The notes below the pieces were generated by a model that saw only the letters and a list, made by a program, of their open reading frames with translations, was not told where the DNA came from and ran no database searches. A DNA stretch of 64,000 nt from Planctomycetota bacterium (GTDB lineage: Bacteria > Planctomycetota > Planctomycetia > Planctomycetales > Planctomycetaceae), in contig QWPB01000024.1 of NCBI GenBank assembly GCA_003671275.1, positions 91,226 through 155,225 of the forward strand, in the 5' to 3' direction. Both the position numbers and the translations under genes were made by a program. Every line of letters begins with the position of its first letter. Positions within the stretch are counted from its first letter, which is position 1. Of the stretch, positions 44,550-53,644 are shown one piece after another.

Positions 44550-46025
44550 TCACGCCAAAATGTCGTGAATCACCTTTCCGCCCACATCGGTCAGGCGGAA
44601 GTTCCGTCCGTTGTATTTGTACGTCAGCTTCTCGTGATCCATCCCCAGCAAGTGCAGAATCGTCGCGTGGAAGTCATTCAGATGGACCCGGTTCTCGGCC
44701 GCGCGGTAACCGACCTCGTCGCTCGCTCCGTAGGTGAAGCCCCCTTTGACTCCGCCGCCCGCCATCCACGATGAAATGCAGTGCGGGTTGTGATCGCGGC
44801 CGGGTTTCGCTCCCGTTTGAGCAATCGGCAGACGACCAAACTCTCCGCACCAGATCACCAGCGTGTCGTCCAGCAGACCGCGCTGAGCCAGATCGGTCAG
44901 CAGTGCTCCGACGGGCTGGTCGGTCTCTTTCGCGAAACCCGAGTGATTCCCCTGGATGTCGGAATGCCCATCCCACGACAGCTGATTCTCCATCCCTCCC
45001 GAGTAGATCTGTACGTACCGCACCCCGCGTTCGAGCAGCCGTCGCGTGGTCAGGCATTGTCGGGCAAAGTGGTCGCATTGCTCGACGCCGATCCCGTACA
45101 TCTCCTGAATGTGCTTCGGCTCCTGCGACAGGTCAATCGCTTCCGGCGCCGCTGTTTGCATGCGGTAGGCGAGTTCGAAGCTCTCGATGCGGGCTGCCAG
45201 TTCGCTTTCGTGGGGCAGCTGATCGAGGTAGTTCTGGTTGAGCTGTTTCAAGAGATCGAGTTGGCTGCGCTGCGACTCGGGCGTCATCTGTTCGGCGCGG
45301 GAGAGGTTGTCGATCGGGGCTCCCTGCGGCTTGAGGTGCGTCCCCTGATAGACACCGGGCAGGAAGCCCGCGCTCCAGTTAGCAGCATGCCCCTTGGGGA
45401 GACCGCGCCCCTTGGGATCGCTGAAGACTACGAACGCGGGCAGATTGCTGCTCTCGCTGCCCAGACCATACGTGACCCACGATCCGACGCACGGGAACCC
45501 CATTCGGGGGAAACCGCAGTTCATCGCGAACAGGGCCGGGGAGTGGTTGTTCGACTCGGTATACCCCGAGTGAATGAACGACATCTTGTCGACGTGCGAA
45601 CCGATGTTCGGAAAGATCGACGAGATCATCTTGCCGCACTCCCCGCGCGGCGTGAACTCGAACGGTGACTTCATCAGCGCCCCGACCGAGTCCTTAAAGA
45701 ACCCGGTCGTGTTCTTGAACTCGGTGTCGAACTCCTTGATCGACTTCCCGTTCCACTTCTCCAGGCCGGGCTTGTAGTCCCACGTATCGACTTGGCTCGG
45801 CCCGCCGTTGGCGAAGATCCACACCACTCGCGTGGCCCGGGCATCAAAGTGCGGCTTCATCGGAGCCAGTGGATTCAGTGACCGATCCCCCAGTCCACCG
45901 CCGGGAGCTGCATGGGCCTGGGAGAGCAGCCCCTCCTGGGCCATCAATCCCGCCAGTCCCAGCAGTCCAAAACCACAACCCGCCCGACGAAGGGCCTCGC
46001 GACGACTGACTGGGGTTTGGAACAT
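44550..46025 (-). CDS. DUF1501 family protein (Tat-like leader)
   Basis: 491 residues. SRREALRRAGCGFGLLGLAGLMA is a twin-Arg-like leader, so export folded is likely. Family landmarks: VVWIFANGGPSQVDTWDYKP, MSFIHSGYTESNNHSPALFAMNCG, LGSWVTYGLGSESSNLPAFVV, RGVRYVQIYSG, LVIWCGEFGRLP and HCISSWMAGGGVKGGFTYGASDEVG. The fold is related to alkaline phosphatase/sulfatase; function unknown. In planctomycetes it is often paired with a PSD1 cytochrome c gene; none is present here. Confidence 0.92.
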   Translation of the reverse strand: MFQTPVSRREALRRAGCGFGLLGLAGLMAQEGLLSQAHAAPGGGLGDRSLNPLAPMKPHFDARATRVVWIFANGGPSQVDTWDYKPGLEKWNGKSIKEFDTEFKNTTGFFKDSVGALMKSPFEFTPRGECGKMISSIFPNIGSHVDKMSFIHSGYTESNNHSPALFAMNCGFPRMGFPCVGSWVTYGLGSESSNLPAFVVFSDPKGRGLPKGHAANWSAGFLPGVYQGTHLKPQGAPIDNLSRAEQMTPESQRSQLDLLKQLNQNYLDQLPHESELAARIESFELAYRMQTAAPEAIDLSQEPKHIQEMYGIGVEQCDHFARQCLTTRRLLERGVRYVQIYSGGMENQLSWDGHSDIQGNHSGFAKETDQPVGALLTDLAQRGLLDDTLVIWCGEFGRLPIAQTGAKPGRDHNPHCISSWMAGGGVKGGFTYGASDEVGYRAAENRVHLNDFHATILHLLGMDHEKLTYKYNGRNFRLTDVGGKVIHDILA

Positions 46026-46384
46026 CGAATTCTCCAGTCCACTGGGTGAGCGACAAAACCATCTCAGCGTTGATTCGCGGTGCCTGTACAGTTCGCACAG
46101 ACATTCTCGTCTGTGCCACTGTTTGGCGGGACTGTTCAGTGGGGCAGACAGTCCGGTCTGCCGTCTGGTGAAAGTCCATCTCTGAATCCGCTGAATCTTA
46201 CCAAAATCTCGTGATTTCGTGGAGCGCCAATCGTTTTAAACGGTCGAAAGACCGACCTCTCCGAAAAGCCCGCCCCGGAACTGTTTCGATACGCTTGCCA
46301 CTTATGTGCCGGGGGTCTCACAATGGGGACTTCCTGCTCGCGATGCTGTGGCGTCCCGGGCTGTCATCCGCCTGGCAAACCACC
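46026..46384. other. intergenic region with dispersed palindromes, upstream of pyc
   Basis: About 360 bases between the divergent DUF1501 and pyc genes. It carries the two strong palindromes at 46095-46162. The rest should contain both promoters, but no clear -35/-10 or sigma-54 sequence is seen. Confidence 0.5.
46095..46162. repeat. pair of dispersed palindromes (core CAGAC-N6-GTCTG)
   Basis: GCACAGAC-ATTCTC-GTCTGTGC (46095-46116) and GGCAGAC-AGTCCG-GTCTGCC (46143-46162) are perfect stems with 6-base loops. Both share the CAGAC/GTCTG core with 56466-56483. Confidence 0.7.
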
Positions 46385-49300
46385 ATGTCCGCCATCACCA
46401 AGCTCCTCGTTGCCAACCGGTCTGAGATCGCGATCCGTGTCTTCCGTTCGGCTCACGAGTTGGGAATACGGACGGTCGCGGTCTATGCCCATGAGGACCG
46501 GTACGCCCTGCACCGCTTCAAGGCGGACGAGGCCTACCAGATCGGCATCCCCGGCGAGCCGATCAAGTCGTACCTGAACATTCCCGCGATCATCGCAGCT
46601 GCGAAGCAGGCTGGGGCCGATGCGATCCATCCGGGGTATGGGTTCCTGTCGGAGAAGCCTGAGTTCGCCAAGGCCTGCGCCGAGGCGGGGATCATCTTCG
46701 TCGGGCCGCAGGTGCGGCACCTGGAGGCTCTCGGCGATAAGACAGCTGCCCGCAAGATCGCGATCCTGGCCAAGGCGCCGATCCTCAGCGGGACCGAGGA
46801 CGCCCTCAAGGACGCGCAGGAAGGTCTCGTCGCCGCCAAGAAGCTCGGCTACCCCGTGATCCTCAAGGCGGCCCACGGCGGCGGCGGTCGCGGGATGCGC
46901 GTCGTCGAGTCCGAAGACCAGTTCGTCGCCAGCTACGAAACAGCCCGCCGCGAATCGCTGACCGCTTTCGGCAGCCCCGACATCTTCATCGAAAAGTACA
47001 TCCGCCGCGCCCGGCACATCGAAGTCCAGCTGCTGGGTGACAAGCACGGAAACCTGGTCCACCTGTTCGAGCGTGACTGCTCGGTCCAGCGACGTCACCA
47101 GAAGGTCGTTGAGCTCGCCCCCGCTCCGAACCTCGACCCGCAGGTCCGCGACGCCCTCTGCAAAGCCGCTGTCAACATCGGAAACCAGGTCGGTTACGAG
47201 AACGCCGGAACTGTCGAGTTCCTGGTCGACGCCGACTCGAATCAGTTCTTCTTCATCGAAGTCAACCCGCGTATCCAGGTCGAGCACACCGTGACCGAAG
47301 AGGTCACCGGCTTCGACATCGTGAAGTCGCAGATTCTGATCGCGATGGGTCGCCGCCTGGATGATCCCGATATCGGCATGACCTCGCAGGCCGCCATCAA
47401 GACAATCGGCTACGCCATCCAGTGCCGCGTCACGACCGAAGATCCCGAGAACAACTTTACGCCCGATTACGGCCGGATCGCGCACTATCGCTCGTCCGGC
47501 GGCATGGGGATTCGCCTTGATGCTGGTTCGGCGTTCTCCGGAGCTGTGGTCACTCCGTACTACGACTCGATGATGGTCAAGGTCTCGGCCCGTGGTCGGC
47601 GATTCGTCGATGCGATCTCCAAGATGGAACGCTGTCTGGCCGAGTTCCGCGTCCGCGGCGTGAAGACCAACATCCCGTTCCTGACCAACCTGCTGGCTCA
47701 CCCGACCTTTATCGAGGGGTTGTGTACCACGCGGTTCATCGACGATACGCCGGAACTCCGCACGATCCCCAAGCGCCGCGACCGCGCGACCAAGGTGCTG
47801 TCGTTCCTCGGCGATGTGATCGTCAATCAGAATTCTTTGGTCAAGGGCCGCCCGGTGGCCAAGCGGTCGGCTCCGGCTCCGCTCCCCAAGTCGTCTCGGA
47901 CTGCAGGCGACTCGTCCCCGCTCCCGACCGGAGCGCGGCAGGTCTTCCTCGACAAGGGAGCCAAGGGTCTGTCACAGTGGGTCCTCGACCAGAAGCAGCT
48001 GCTGCTGACCGACACCACGTTCCGCGACGCCCACCAGTCGCTGCTGGCCACGCGCGTACGGACCTTCGATCTGGTGCAGGTCGCTCCCGCTTATGCCGAG
48101 AAGCTACCCCAGCTGTTCTCGATGGAGATGTGGGGCGGAGCAACGTTTGATACGACGATGCGGTTCCTCAAGGAGTGCCCGTGGGACCGTCTGGCCGAGA
48201 TGCGGGCGGCCTGCCCGAACATTCTCTTTCAGATGCTGCTGCGGGCCTCGAACGCCGTCGGCTATACGAACTACCCGGACAACATCGTTCGCGAGTTCGT
48301 GAAGGAAGCGTTCCAGTGCGGCAACGATGTGTTCCGCGTGTTCGACTGCTTGAACTGGGTGCCCAATATGCAGGTCGCGATGGAAGCGGTCTGTGAAGCG
48401 GGCGGCATCTGCGAAGCAGCTATTTGCTACACGGGTGACATTACAAACCCGACCCGCACGAAGTACGACCTGAAGTACTACGTCAATCTGGCCAAAGAGC
48501 TGGAGAAGATGGGGGCTCACATCCTGGCCATCAAGGACATGGCCGGGCTCTGCAAGCCGGAAGCTGCAGCCAAGCTGGTCAAGACGCTGAAGCAGGAGAT
48601 CGGCATTCCGATCCACTTCCACACGCACGATACGAACGGCATCCAGGCGGCGTCGTACCTGCGGGCGGCGGATGTCGGTGTCGATATCGTCGACTGCGCG
48701 ATGGCTCCGCTCTCGGGCGGTACGTCGCAGCCGAACCTCAACACGCTGTGCGAATCGCTGCGGTATCAGGAGCGTGATCCGGGTCTCGACACCAAGACCC
48801 TCGACGAAGTGGCTGAGTACTGGCGGTCGGTCCGGCAGTTCTACACCGCGTTCGAGAGTGACCCGCTCGCGGGCACAGCTGACCTGTACAACCACGAAAT
48901 GCCCGGGGGGCAGTACACCAACCTGTTCGAGCAGGCTCGCTCGCTCGGACTGGAAGATCGCTGGGCCGAGGTCTGCCGCCTGTATGCCGAAGTCAACCAG
49001 ATGTTCGGCGACATCGTGAAGGTCACGCCGACCTCGAAGTCGGTCGGCGATATGGCCCTGTTCATGGTGGCCAACAATCTGACCTGCGAAGAGGTCCTGC
49101 ACGGCGCGCGCGATCTGTCGTTCCCGGAAGGGGTCATCGACCTGATCAGCGGGGCGATGGGACAGCCACCCGGAGGGTTCCCCGCTCAGGTGCAGAAGCG
49201 AATCCTGGGCGACCGCAAGCCGTTCACGGGCCGCCCCGGTGCGGAGCTGCCGCCTGCGAACTTCGAAGCGGCCCGCAAGAAGGTGCTGGAGTTGCTCGAT

Positions 49301-49867
49301 GGCGAGCCGCTGGAAGAGGTCGATCTGCGGCGCTACACGCTGTCCTACCTGCTCTACAACAAGGTGTTCGAGGGGTACGCCGCCCACCGCCGTAAGTTCT
49401 CCCGCACCAGCCACCTGCCCACGCCGAACTTCTTCTACGGCATGCACCCCGGCGATGAGATCACCGTCGACATCGAGGCCGGCAAGACGCTGTTCATCAA
49501 GTACCTGAACACCGGCATCCCGCATCCGGACGGCACGCGGACCGTCTCGTTCGAACTGAACGGCCAGCCCCGCGACGTCACGATCCTCGACACCACAGCC
49601 GCCCCCGCCCAGGCCGCCCGCGCCAAAGCCGACCCGGACGACCCCGCCGAAATCGGCGCGACCATGCCCGGCATGGTCGTCCTCGTCCCGGTGAAGTCGG
49701 GCGAGCAGGTCACGAAGGGCCAGAAGCTGCTGACGCTGGAGGCGATGAAGATGGAGACCTCGATCTACGCGGATCGGGATGGAACCGTCCGCGATGTCCG
49801 CGTGAAGCCGGGCGACGCGGTCGAGACCGGGGATTTGCTTCTTACGCTGGAGTTCAAGGCGGAGTAA
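46385..49867 (+). CDS. pyc: pyruvate carboxylase
   Basis: 1160 residues from the ATG at 46385 (MSAITKLLVANRSEIAIRVFRSA). Order: biotin carboxylase (1-450; HGGGGRGMRVV, ERDCSVQRRHQKVVE, FIEVNPRIQVEHTVTEEVTG), linker, carboxyltransferase (about 530-810; LTDTTFRDAHQSLLATRVRT, EMWGGATFDT, KDMAGLCKP, HTHDTNG), PYC/OADA domain, and biotinyl domain with Lys1122 in EAMKMETS. It carboxylates pyruvate to oxaloacetate for anaplerosis. The strong codon bias of this gene creates long antisense open frames that are not genes. Confidence 0.97.
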   Translation: MSAITKLLVANRSEIAIRVFRSAHELGIRTVAVYAHEDRYALHRFKADEAYQIGIPGEPIKSYLNIPAIIAAAKQAGADAIHPGYGFLSEKPEFAKACAEAGIIFVGPQVRHLEALGDKTAARKIAILAKAPILSGTEDALKDAQEGLVAAKKLGYPVILKAAHGGGGRGMRVVESEDQFVASYETARRESLTAFGSPDIFIEKYIRRARHIEVQLLGDKHGNLVHLFERDCSVQRRHQKVVELAPAPNLDPQVRDALCKAAVNIGNQVGYENAGTVEFLVDADSNQFFFIEVNPRIQVEHTVTEEVTGFDIVKSQILIAMGRRLDDPDIGMTSQAAIKTIGYAIQCRVTTEDPENNFTPDYGRIAHYRSSGGMGIRLDAGSAFSGAVVTPYYDSMMVKVSARGRRFVDAISKMERCLAEFRVRGVKTNIPFLTNLLAHPTFIEGLCTTRFIDDTPELRTIPKRRDRATKVLSFLGDVIVNQNSLVKGRPVAKRSAPAPLPKSSRTAGDSSPLPTGARQVFLDKGAKGLSQWVLDQKQLLLTDTTFRDAHQSLLATRVRTFDLVQVAPAYAEKLPQLFSMEMWGGATFDTTMRFLKECPWDRLAEMRAACPNILFQMLLRASNAVGYTNYPDNIVREFVKEAFQCGNDVFRVFDCLNWVPNMQVAMEAVCEAGGICEAAICYTGDITNPTRTKYDLKYYVNLAKELEKMGAHILAIKDMAGLCKPEAAAKLVKTLKQEIGIPIHFHTHDTNGIQAASYLRAADVGVDIVDCAMAPLSGGTSQPNLNTLCESLRYQERDPGLDTKTLDEVAEYWRSVRQFYTAFESDPLAGTADLYNHEMPGGQYTNLFEQARSLGLEDRWAEVCRLYAEVNQMFGDIVKVTPTSKSVGDMALFMVANNLTCEEVLHGARDLSFPEGVIDLISGAMGQPPGGFPAQVQKRILGDRKPFTGRPGAELPPANFEAARKKVLELLDGEPLEEVDLRRYTLSYLLYNKVFEGYAAHRRKFSRTSHLPTPNFFYGMHPGDEITVDIEAGKTLFIKYLNTGIPHPDGTRTVSFELNGQPRDVTILDTTAAPAQAARAKADPDDPAEIGATMPGMVVLVPVKSGEQVTKGQKLLTLEAMKMETSIYADRDGTVRDVRVKPGDAVETGDLLLTLEFKAE

Positions 49868-50116
49868 GGCGAGCGCACCTTGACACGATCAGATCAAGGG
49901 CCGCTCATCGGAGAACACCCTCCGTTGACAGAACTTCTCGCCCAGTCGTAGTTTATGTCAGTGAAGTCGCACGGAAGGCGTGTCTGGATGTTCACGTTTT
50001 CAGGTTGGAGTGCTCATGAGCGACAATGTCTTCTACATACGGAGTTCTTCTCCACTCGGACCAGAATCGAACCCATATTCTGACCGTGCAATCGACGACA
50101 GACGGAACCCAGCCGC

Positions 50117-50250
50117 TGCCATATCAACTGGGTGATCCTGGACAGCGACTGGGAGGCCGAGTTCTGTCGCGTCGCGGAATCTCATCCACAGGTCCGGGCC
50201 TACGTCAAGAACCACAGCCTCGGGTTCGAAGTTCCGTACCGCTCCCGGCC
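50117..50250 (+). pseudogene. remnant of a type III restriction enzyme Res subunit (C-terminal piece)
   Basis: In one frame this stretch reads HINWVILDSDWEAEFC RVAESHPQVRAYVKNHSLGFEVPY, which matches the nuclease-proximal C-terminal region of Res/DEAD-helicase type restriction subunits (DSDWEAEF...VRAYVKN...FEVPY). There is no start codon context, helicase part or proper C-terminus; after VPYR the similarity is lost. It lies 85 bases before the tRNA-Arg. It is a fragment left by rearrangement. The rest of 49868-50334 shows nothing recognisable. Confidence 0.7.
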
Positions 50251-50334
50251 TGGCAGATTCACAAACTGGCCAACCGTGAAGTCACATCCACTCACCTTGC
50301 AACCAACTCTTCAAGCCGCGATACTGACCAGCCG

Positions 50335-50407
50335 GCACCTGTAGCTCAATGGATAGAGCATCGGTCTTCGGAACCGAGGGTTGGGGGTTCGAGTCCCTCC
50401 GGGTGCA
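50335..50407 (+). tRNA. tRNA-Arg (anticodon TCG)
   Basis: 73 bases folding as a cloverleaf: acceptor GCACCTG with CGGGTGC, D-arm GCTC-AATGGATA-GAGC, anticodon stem TCGGT/ACCGA around CTTCGGA (anticodon TCG, reading CGA), T-arm GGGGG-TTCGAGT-CCCTC, discriminator A. CCA is not encoded. A recombinase gene begins 117 bases downstream, so the tRNA may be an integration site. Confidence 0.95.
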
Positions 50408-50524
50408 CTTTCGTAAGTCCTGTTGAACGCCTGAGTTAGGCGTACCTGCCAGAGGGTTGGCAGAGCGATCCTGAGTCTCTGATTCCTCCGTAATTACGGA
50501 GAAACAGGGGAAAAGGTCTCGTTC

Positions 50525-51751
50525 ATGCCTCGCCAATCTGGAAAAGTCCCGTCGTATTGCCGCCACAAGGCGTCCGGGCGAGCTGTTGCTCGGATCAACG
50601 GCCAAGATTTCTATCTCGGTGATTTTGGATCACCGGAAAGCCATGCCGAGTACGAGCGACTGATCACCGAATGGCGGTCGGGTCGTCAGCTGGCCGCGCA
50701 GCAGGTGGCGGCTCTCTCAATGTTGACCGAGCCCGCGTTGAGCGTCGTCGAGGCGATTTCACGGTACCAGGAGTTCGCACGCACCTACTATGCGAAGGAT
50801 GGAGTCCCGTCGAAGGAGTACGTGGAAATGGGACTGGCGCTGAGGCCCGTGCGGAAGATGTTTGGTACGACTCTCGCCCGAGAATTCGGCCCACTACGAC
50901 TCGACGCGGTTCGGAAGCACATGATTGACTCTGGGCTGTCACGCGGCGTCATCAACCATCGCGTTCACAGGATCAAACGATGCTTCCGGTGGCTTGTCAG
51001 CAAGCAGCTGATTCCTCCGACCGTTTACGAGGGGCTCCGTACAGTGGATGGACTCAAGCGAGGCCGGTCACTGGCGAAAGAACTGCCCCCAGTTGCTCCT
51101 GTCGATGATGCTCACGTTGACGCCGTGCTGCCGTTCACCTCTCCACAAGTTGCAACCATGATCCAGTTGCAGCGGTTGACTGGGATGCGGCCCTGTGAGG
51201 TCGTCATGATTAGTACTCGCGACATCGACATGAAGAATGAGGTCTGGATCTACTCGCCCTCTGACCACAAGAACGCATGGCGCGGTCATGACAGAAAGAT
51301 TCCACTCGGTCCCGCAGCTCAGCGACTGATTCGCCCATTTCTGGAAGGCTCTGAGCAGACATACCTATTTAGCCCGAAAGAGGCCGAGGCGAACCGGAAC
51401 GGAGATCGCCGCAAACAGCGTAAAACTCCTATGACTCCTTCGCAGCGTAAGCGGCGACCGAAGGCCAAACCGGAACGAGCCAAACGGGACCACTACGGTG
51501 TGGACACCTATCGGCGGGCGATCAAGTACGCCATTCAGAAGGTGAACAAAGTCCGATCCCGAGAGGGGCTTGAACCGATCCCCGATTGGTTTCCGCTCCA
51601 GCTTCGCCATTCACGGGCCACCGAGTTGAATGAACTCTACGGCATCGAAGCAGCCGCGGTCAGCTTGGGGCATGCCCATGCAGACGTGACGAAAGTCTAC
51701 GCTGAGCGTAACCTGAAACTGGCGATCGAGGTGGCCAAGAAGATCGGGTGA
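50525..51751 (+). CDS. tyrosine recombinase/integrase
   Basis: 408 residues. N-terminal AP2-like/SAM-like DNA-binding part (MPRQSGKVPSYCRHKASGRAVARINGQDFYLGDFGS is typical of planctomycete integrases), then the catalytic domain with Arg222 (TGMRPCEV), Arg361 (LQLRHSRATEL), His383 (LGHAHADVT) and nucleophile Tyr392 (KVYAER). The first His of the usual HxxR box is Leu358. A Lys/Arg-rich insertion (about 288-322) lies in the catalytic domain. Downstream of a tRNA and next to gene fragments, as expected for an integrated element. Confidence 0.93.
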   Translation: MPRQSGKVPSYCRHKASGRAVARINGQDFYLGDFGSPESHAEYERLITEWRSGRQLAAQQVAALSMLTEPALSVVEAISRYQEFARTYYAKDGVPSKEYVEMGLALRPVRKMFGTTLAREFGPLRLDAVRKHMIDSGLSRGVINHRVHRIKRCFRWLVSKQLIPPTVYEGLRTVDGLKRGRSLAKELPPVAPVDDAHVDAVLPFTSPQVATMIQLQRLTGMRPCEVVMISTRDIDMKNEVWIYSPSDHKNAWRGHDRKIPLGPAAQRLIRPFLEGSEQTYLFSPKEAEANRNGDRRKQRKTPMTPSQRKRRPKAKPERAKRDHYGVDTYRRAIKYAIQKVNKVRSREGLEPIPDWFPLQLRHSRATELNELYGIEAAAVSLGHAHADVTKVYAERNLKLAIEVAKKIG

Positions 51752-51994
51752 GCGTCTGCGGTGCTCACCCCAGTCGTCGGCGCACGGATCGACGGCCATC
51801 TGCTTGAGAACCGGAATCGGCGGCAGCGGTTCGCGAAGCGGCAGTCCGTTGCGAGTGAGCCATCCGAGTTCCTCGCGGACTTCGTCGATGGCATCCACAA
51901 GCAAGCGAATGTGATCCTTGAGGGACGCAATTTCCTCCCGCAGTTCCCTGACTTCATCCGGGGCCGGTGGCGGTGCTGCTTTGGCTTTCGCCAT
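51611..51994 (-). CDS. small coiled-coil protein, 3' end replaced at the integrase junction
   Basis: From the ATG at 51994 the first 75 or so residues (MAKAKAAPPPAPDEVRELR..., then IASLKDHIRLLVDAIDEVREELGWLTRNG and ADDWGE) form a charged coiled coil with a conserved NGLPLREPLPPIPVLKQMAVDP tail, resembling short planctomycete hypothetical proteins. After DDWGE (about 51765) the frame simply runs antisense through the end of the integrase gene, so the true 3' end seems lost. Function unknown. Confidence 0.5.
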   Translation of the reverse strand: MAKAKAAPPPAPDEVRELREEIASLKDHIRLLVDAIDEVREELGWLTRNGLPLREPLPPIPVLKQMAVDPCADDWGEHRRRSPDLLGHLDRQFQVTLSVDFRHVCMGMPQADRGCFDAVEFIQLGGP

Positions 51995-52309
51995 CGAGGG
52001 GCGAGCCTGCCAGACGCTGTCATGCCATGCAATCAAGTCTGGCGGGTTTTTGCAGACGTGATACTGCCCAGCGCCAATTCGATCTCCCGTTCGATCTCTG
52101 CTTTGGGTCTCGCGTAAACGAGAACGCCATTCAAGCCCAGCAATTCGTGATGCCTCTCCCAGTCCGACTACCAATGAGACTGGCACGGTCCCTGGCCGCA
52201 ATACTGAATGTACACGCCATTCGAATCATTGACTGGCAGATCTGGGAAAGTGCCTGACGCTGCGTTGGTGGGAGGAGTTGAGTATGTACTCAAGTAATTC
52301 AGGTTTCAC
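51995..52309. other. non-coding or decayed stretch between coiled-coil and cytochrome fragments
   Basis: Two minus-strand frames keep coding-like pieces (for example ARPKAEIEREIELALG) but are interrupted by stops. No family is recognised. This fits decayed genes on the flank of an integrated element. Confidence 0.35.
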
Positions 52310-52945
52310 ATGACGAATGTCTCACGCGAGCCGGTCGTCATCGAGAAGATCAACACCTCTTGTGGCTGCACGACGACCGACACCCGCGAGCTGCCGTTCA
52401 CCCTCGCCCCCGGTGCCACGGAAAGTCTGCAGGTCAGCATGAACGTGACCGGGAAATACGGCACGGTCACCAAGTCGCTCCTGGTCCAGGGGAGTCACGC
52501 CAGCTGGACTCTGCTGGTCACAGTTGAGTTGCCTCCGCCCGCCGATGTCGACCCCGTATCAGGAGTGTCCAAAGGGGTGGCCATGTCCGCCCGCTCGCGA
52601 GGCAAGAACATCGGACTGGCCCAGGCCGACCGGCAAGCGGTATTCAAGGGGGACTGTGCCCGGTGCCACACGGACTATGCGAAGGAGCAATTCGGCAAAG
52701 ACCTGTATCAGGGCGCGTGCGAGATTTGTCACGATGCCGAACACCGCGCGAGCATGGTGCCGGACCTCCGCGTGGTAGATGAGTCGCGAGACGCTGCGTA
52801 CTGGCGGGAGCACATCACCAACGGAATCGAGGGCACACTGATGCCCGCTTTCGCCATAGAAAATGGCGGCATCCTGAGCGACGAGCAGATCGAATCGCTG
52901 GTCAAGTACCTTGTTGAAACCCCGTTGGAGCCGAAGGCTCCGTGA
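52310..52945 (+). CDS. DUF1573-cytochrome c protein, truncated at the 5' end
   Basis: 211 residues. The N-terminus starts abruptly inside a DUF1573 Ig-like domain (SREPVVIEKINTSCGCTT), with an in-frame TAA five codons before the ATG. There is no signal peptide although two c-type haem sites, CARCH and CEICH, in the second half require export. The C-terminal helix LSDEQIESLVKYLVET is typical of cytochrome c. A functional copy would begin with a leader and the first strands of DUF1573; this looks like a relic of a larger gene. Confidence 0.65.
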   Translation: MTNVSREPVVIEKINTSCGCTTTDTRELPFTLAPGATESLQVSMNVTGKYGTVTKSLLVQGSHASWTLLVTVELPPPADVDPVSGVSKGVAMSARSRGKNIGLAQADRQAVFKGDCARCHTDYAKEQFGKDLYQGACEICHDAEHRASMVPDLRVVDESRDAAYWREHITNGIEGTLMPAFAIENGGILSDEQIESLVKYLVETPLEPKAP

Positions 52946-53644
52946 TGGAAATGAGCACCCGTTCGACCATAAACCAGCGGCGTCCATGGAGTCACATTCA
53001 ATGGACCAAGTAGTGGGCAGAGTCCATTTACCTTGAACCTCCTGACTCGAACATCAGCCCCGTGGCTTTGGCTCAGCAAGATCGATATGCCACATCTCCC
53101 GTTGCCGTTTCCAATCCAATTCCATCGCGATCCGTCTGCCAAGGGGCGAGAGCTCCTTTGGCCAGGATGGTTGCGATGTGCAGGCATGTGTCCTCTGGCA
53201 AACTCATCATCAACATCTCTGGAGAGAGCAATGAGTGCGGGGACCACACTGGTCACCCGTTGAGGCTGAAGGGGAGAGGCTGGAGACCGGATCCAGAGAG
53301 GCCGGGAGATAGCTCCCTTCAGCCCCCGGCCCCATCACTCCGATCTGTCAAGGGGTGCAGGACATGAAAATGTCATGCAAACAGGTGTTCGAGCCTTCCA
53401 TCCTCGCTGAGGGCGGCGGCTTGGAGGGAGAGGAGGGGGTGCCCAGAGCCGATCACCATCAACCCGATCGTCGATGCGGAACTGGCACCGGCATTTGCTT
53501 CGCAGGCTGATCTTGACCTTCGTGTACTTCGTCGTTTGGACACGTGACGCACAACCCGGGGCGGCAACACTCCACATACAAAACGCAAGGGGCAAGCCGT
53601 ACGACTTGCCCCTTGAACATTCATTCATGAACCGGAGGATCCGC
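52946..53644. other. long intergenic region with no recognised gene
   Basis: About 700 bases after the truncated cytochrome gene. Open frames here have no similarity I can name and poor starts. Only the terminator hairpin at 53586-53615 is clear. It is probably the far flank of the integration region. Confidence 0.45.
53586..53615 (-). terminator. rho-independent terminator of the DUF1080 gene
   Basis: CAAGGGGCAAG and CTTGCCCCTTG form a perfect 11-pair stem with an 8-base loop, 30 bases after the DUF1080 stop. On the minus strand the stem is followed by CGTTTTGTATG, a moderate U-tract. Confidence 0.75.

Noticed and set aside
46364..47701. 445-codon open frame antisense to pyruvate carboxylase
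   Set aside because: It lies wholly opposite a certain gene; the strong third-position GC bias of pyc opens antisense frames. The translation has no family features. The same applies to 48104-49525.
52729..53256. 175-codon minus-strand open frame covering part of the cytochrome fragment and the gap
   Set aside because: Half of it is antisense to the cytochrome gene, and the rest resembles no protein.
50335..53644. A defined genomic island with attL/attR at tRNA-Arg
   Set aside because: I could not find a second copy of the tRNA 3' end (GGGTTCGAGTCCCTCCGGGTGC) downstream in the window, so element borders cannot be set.
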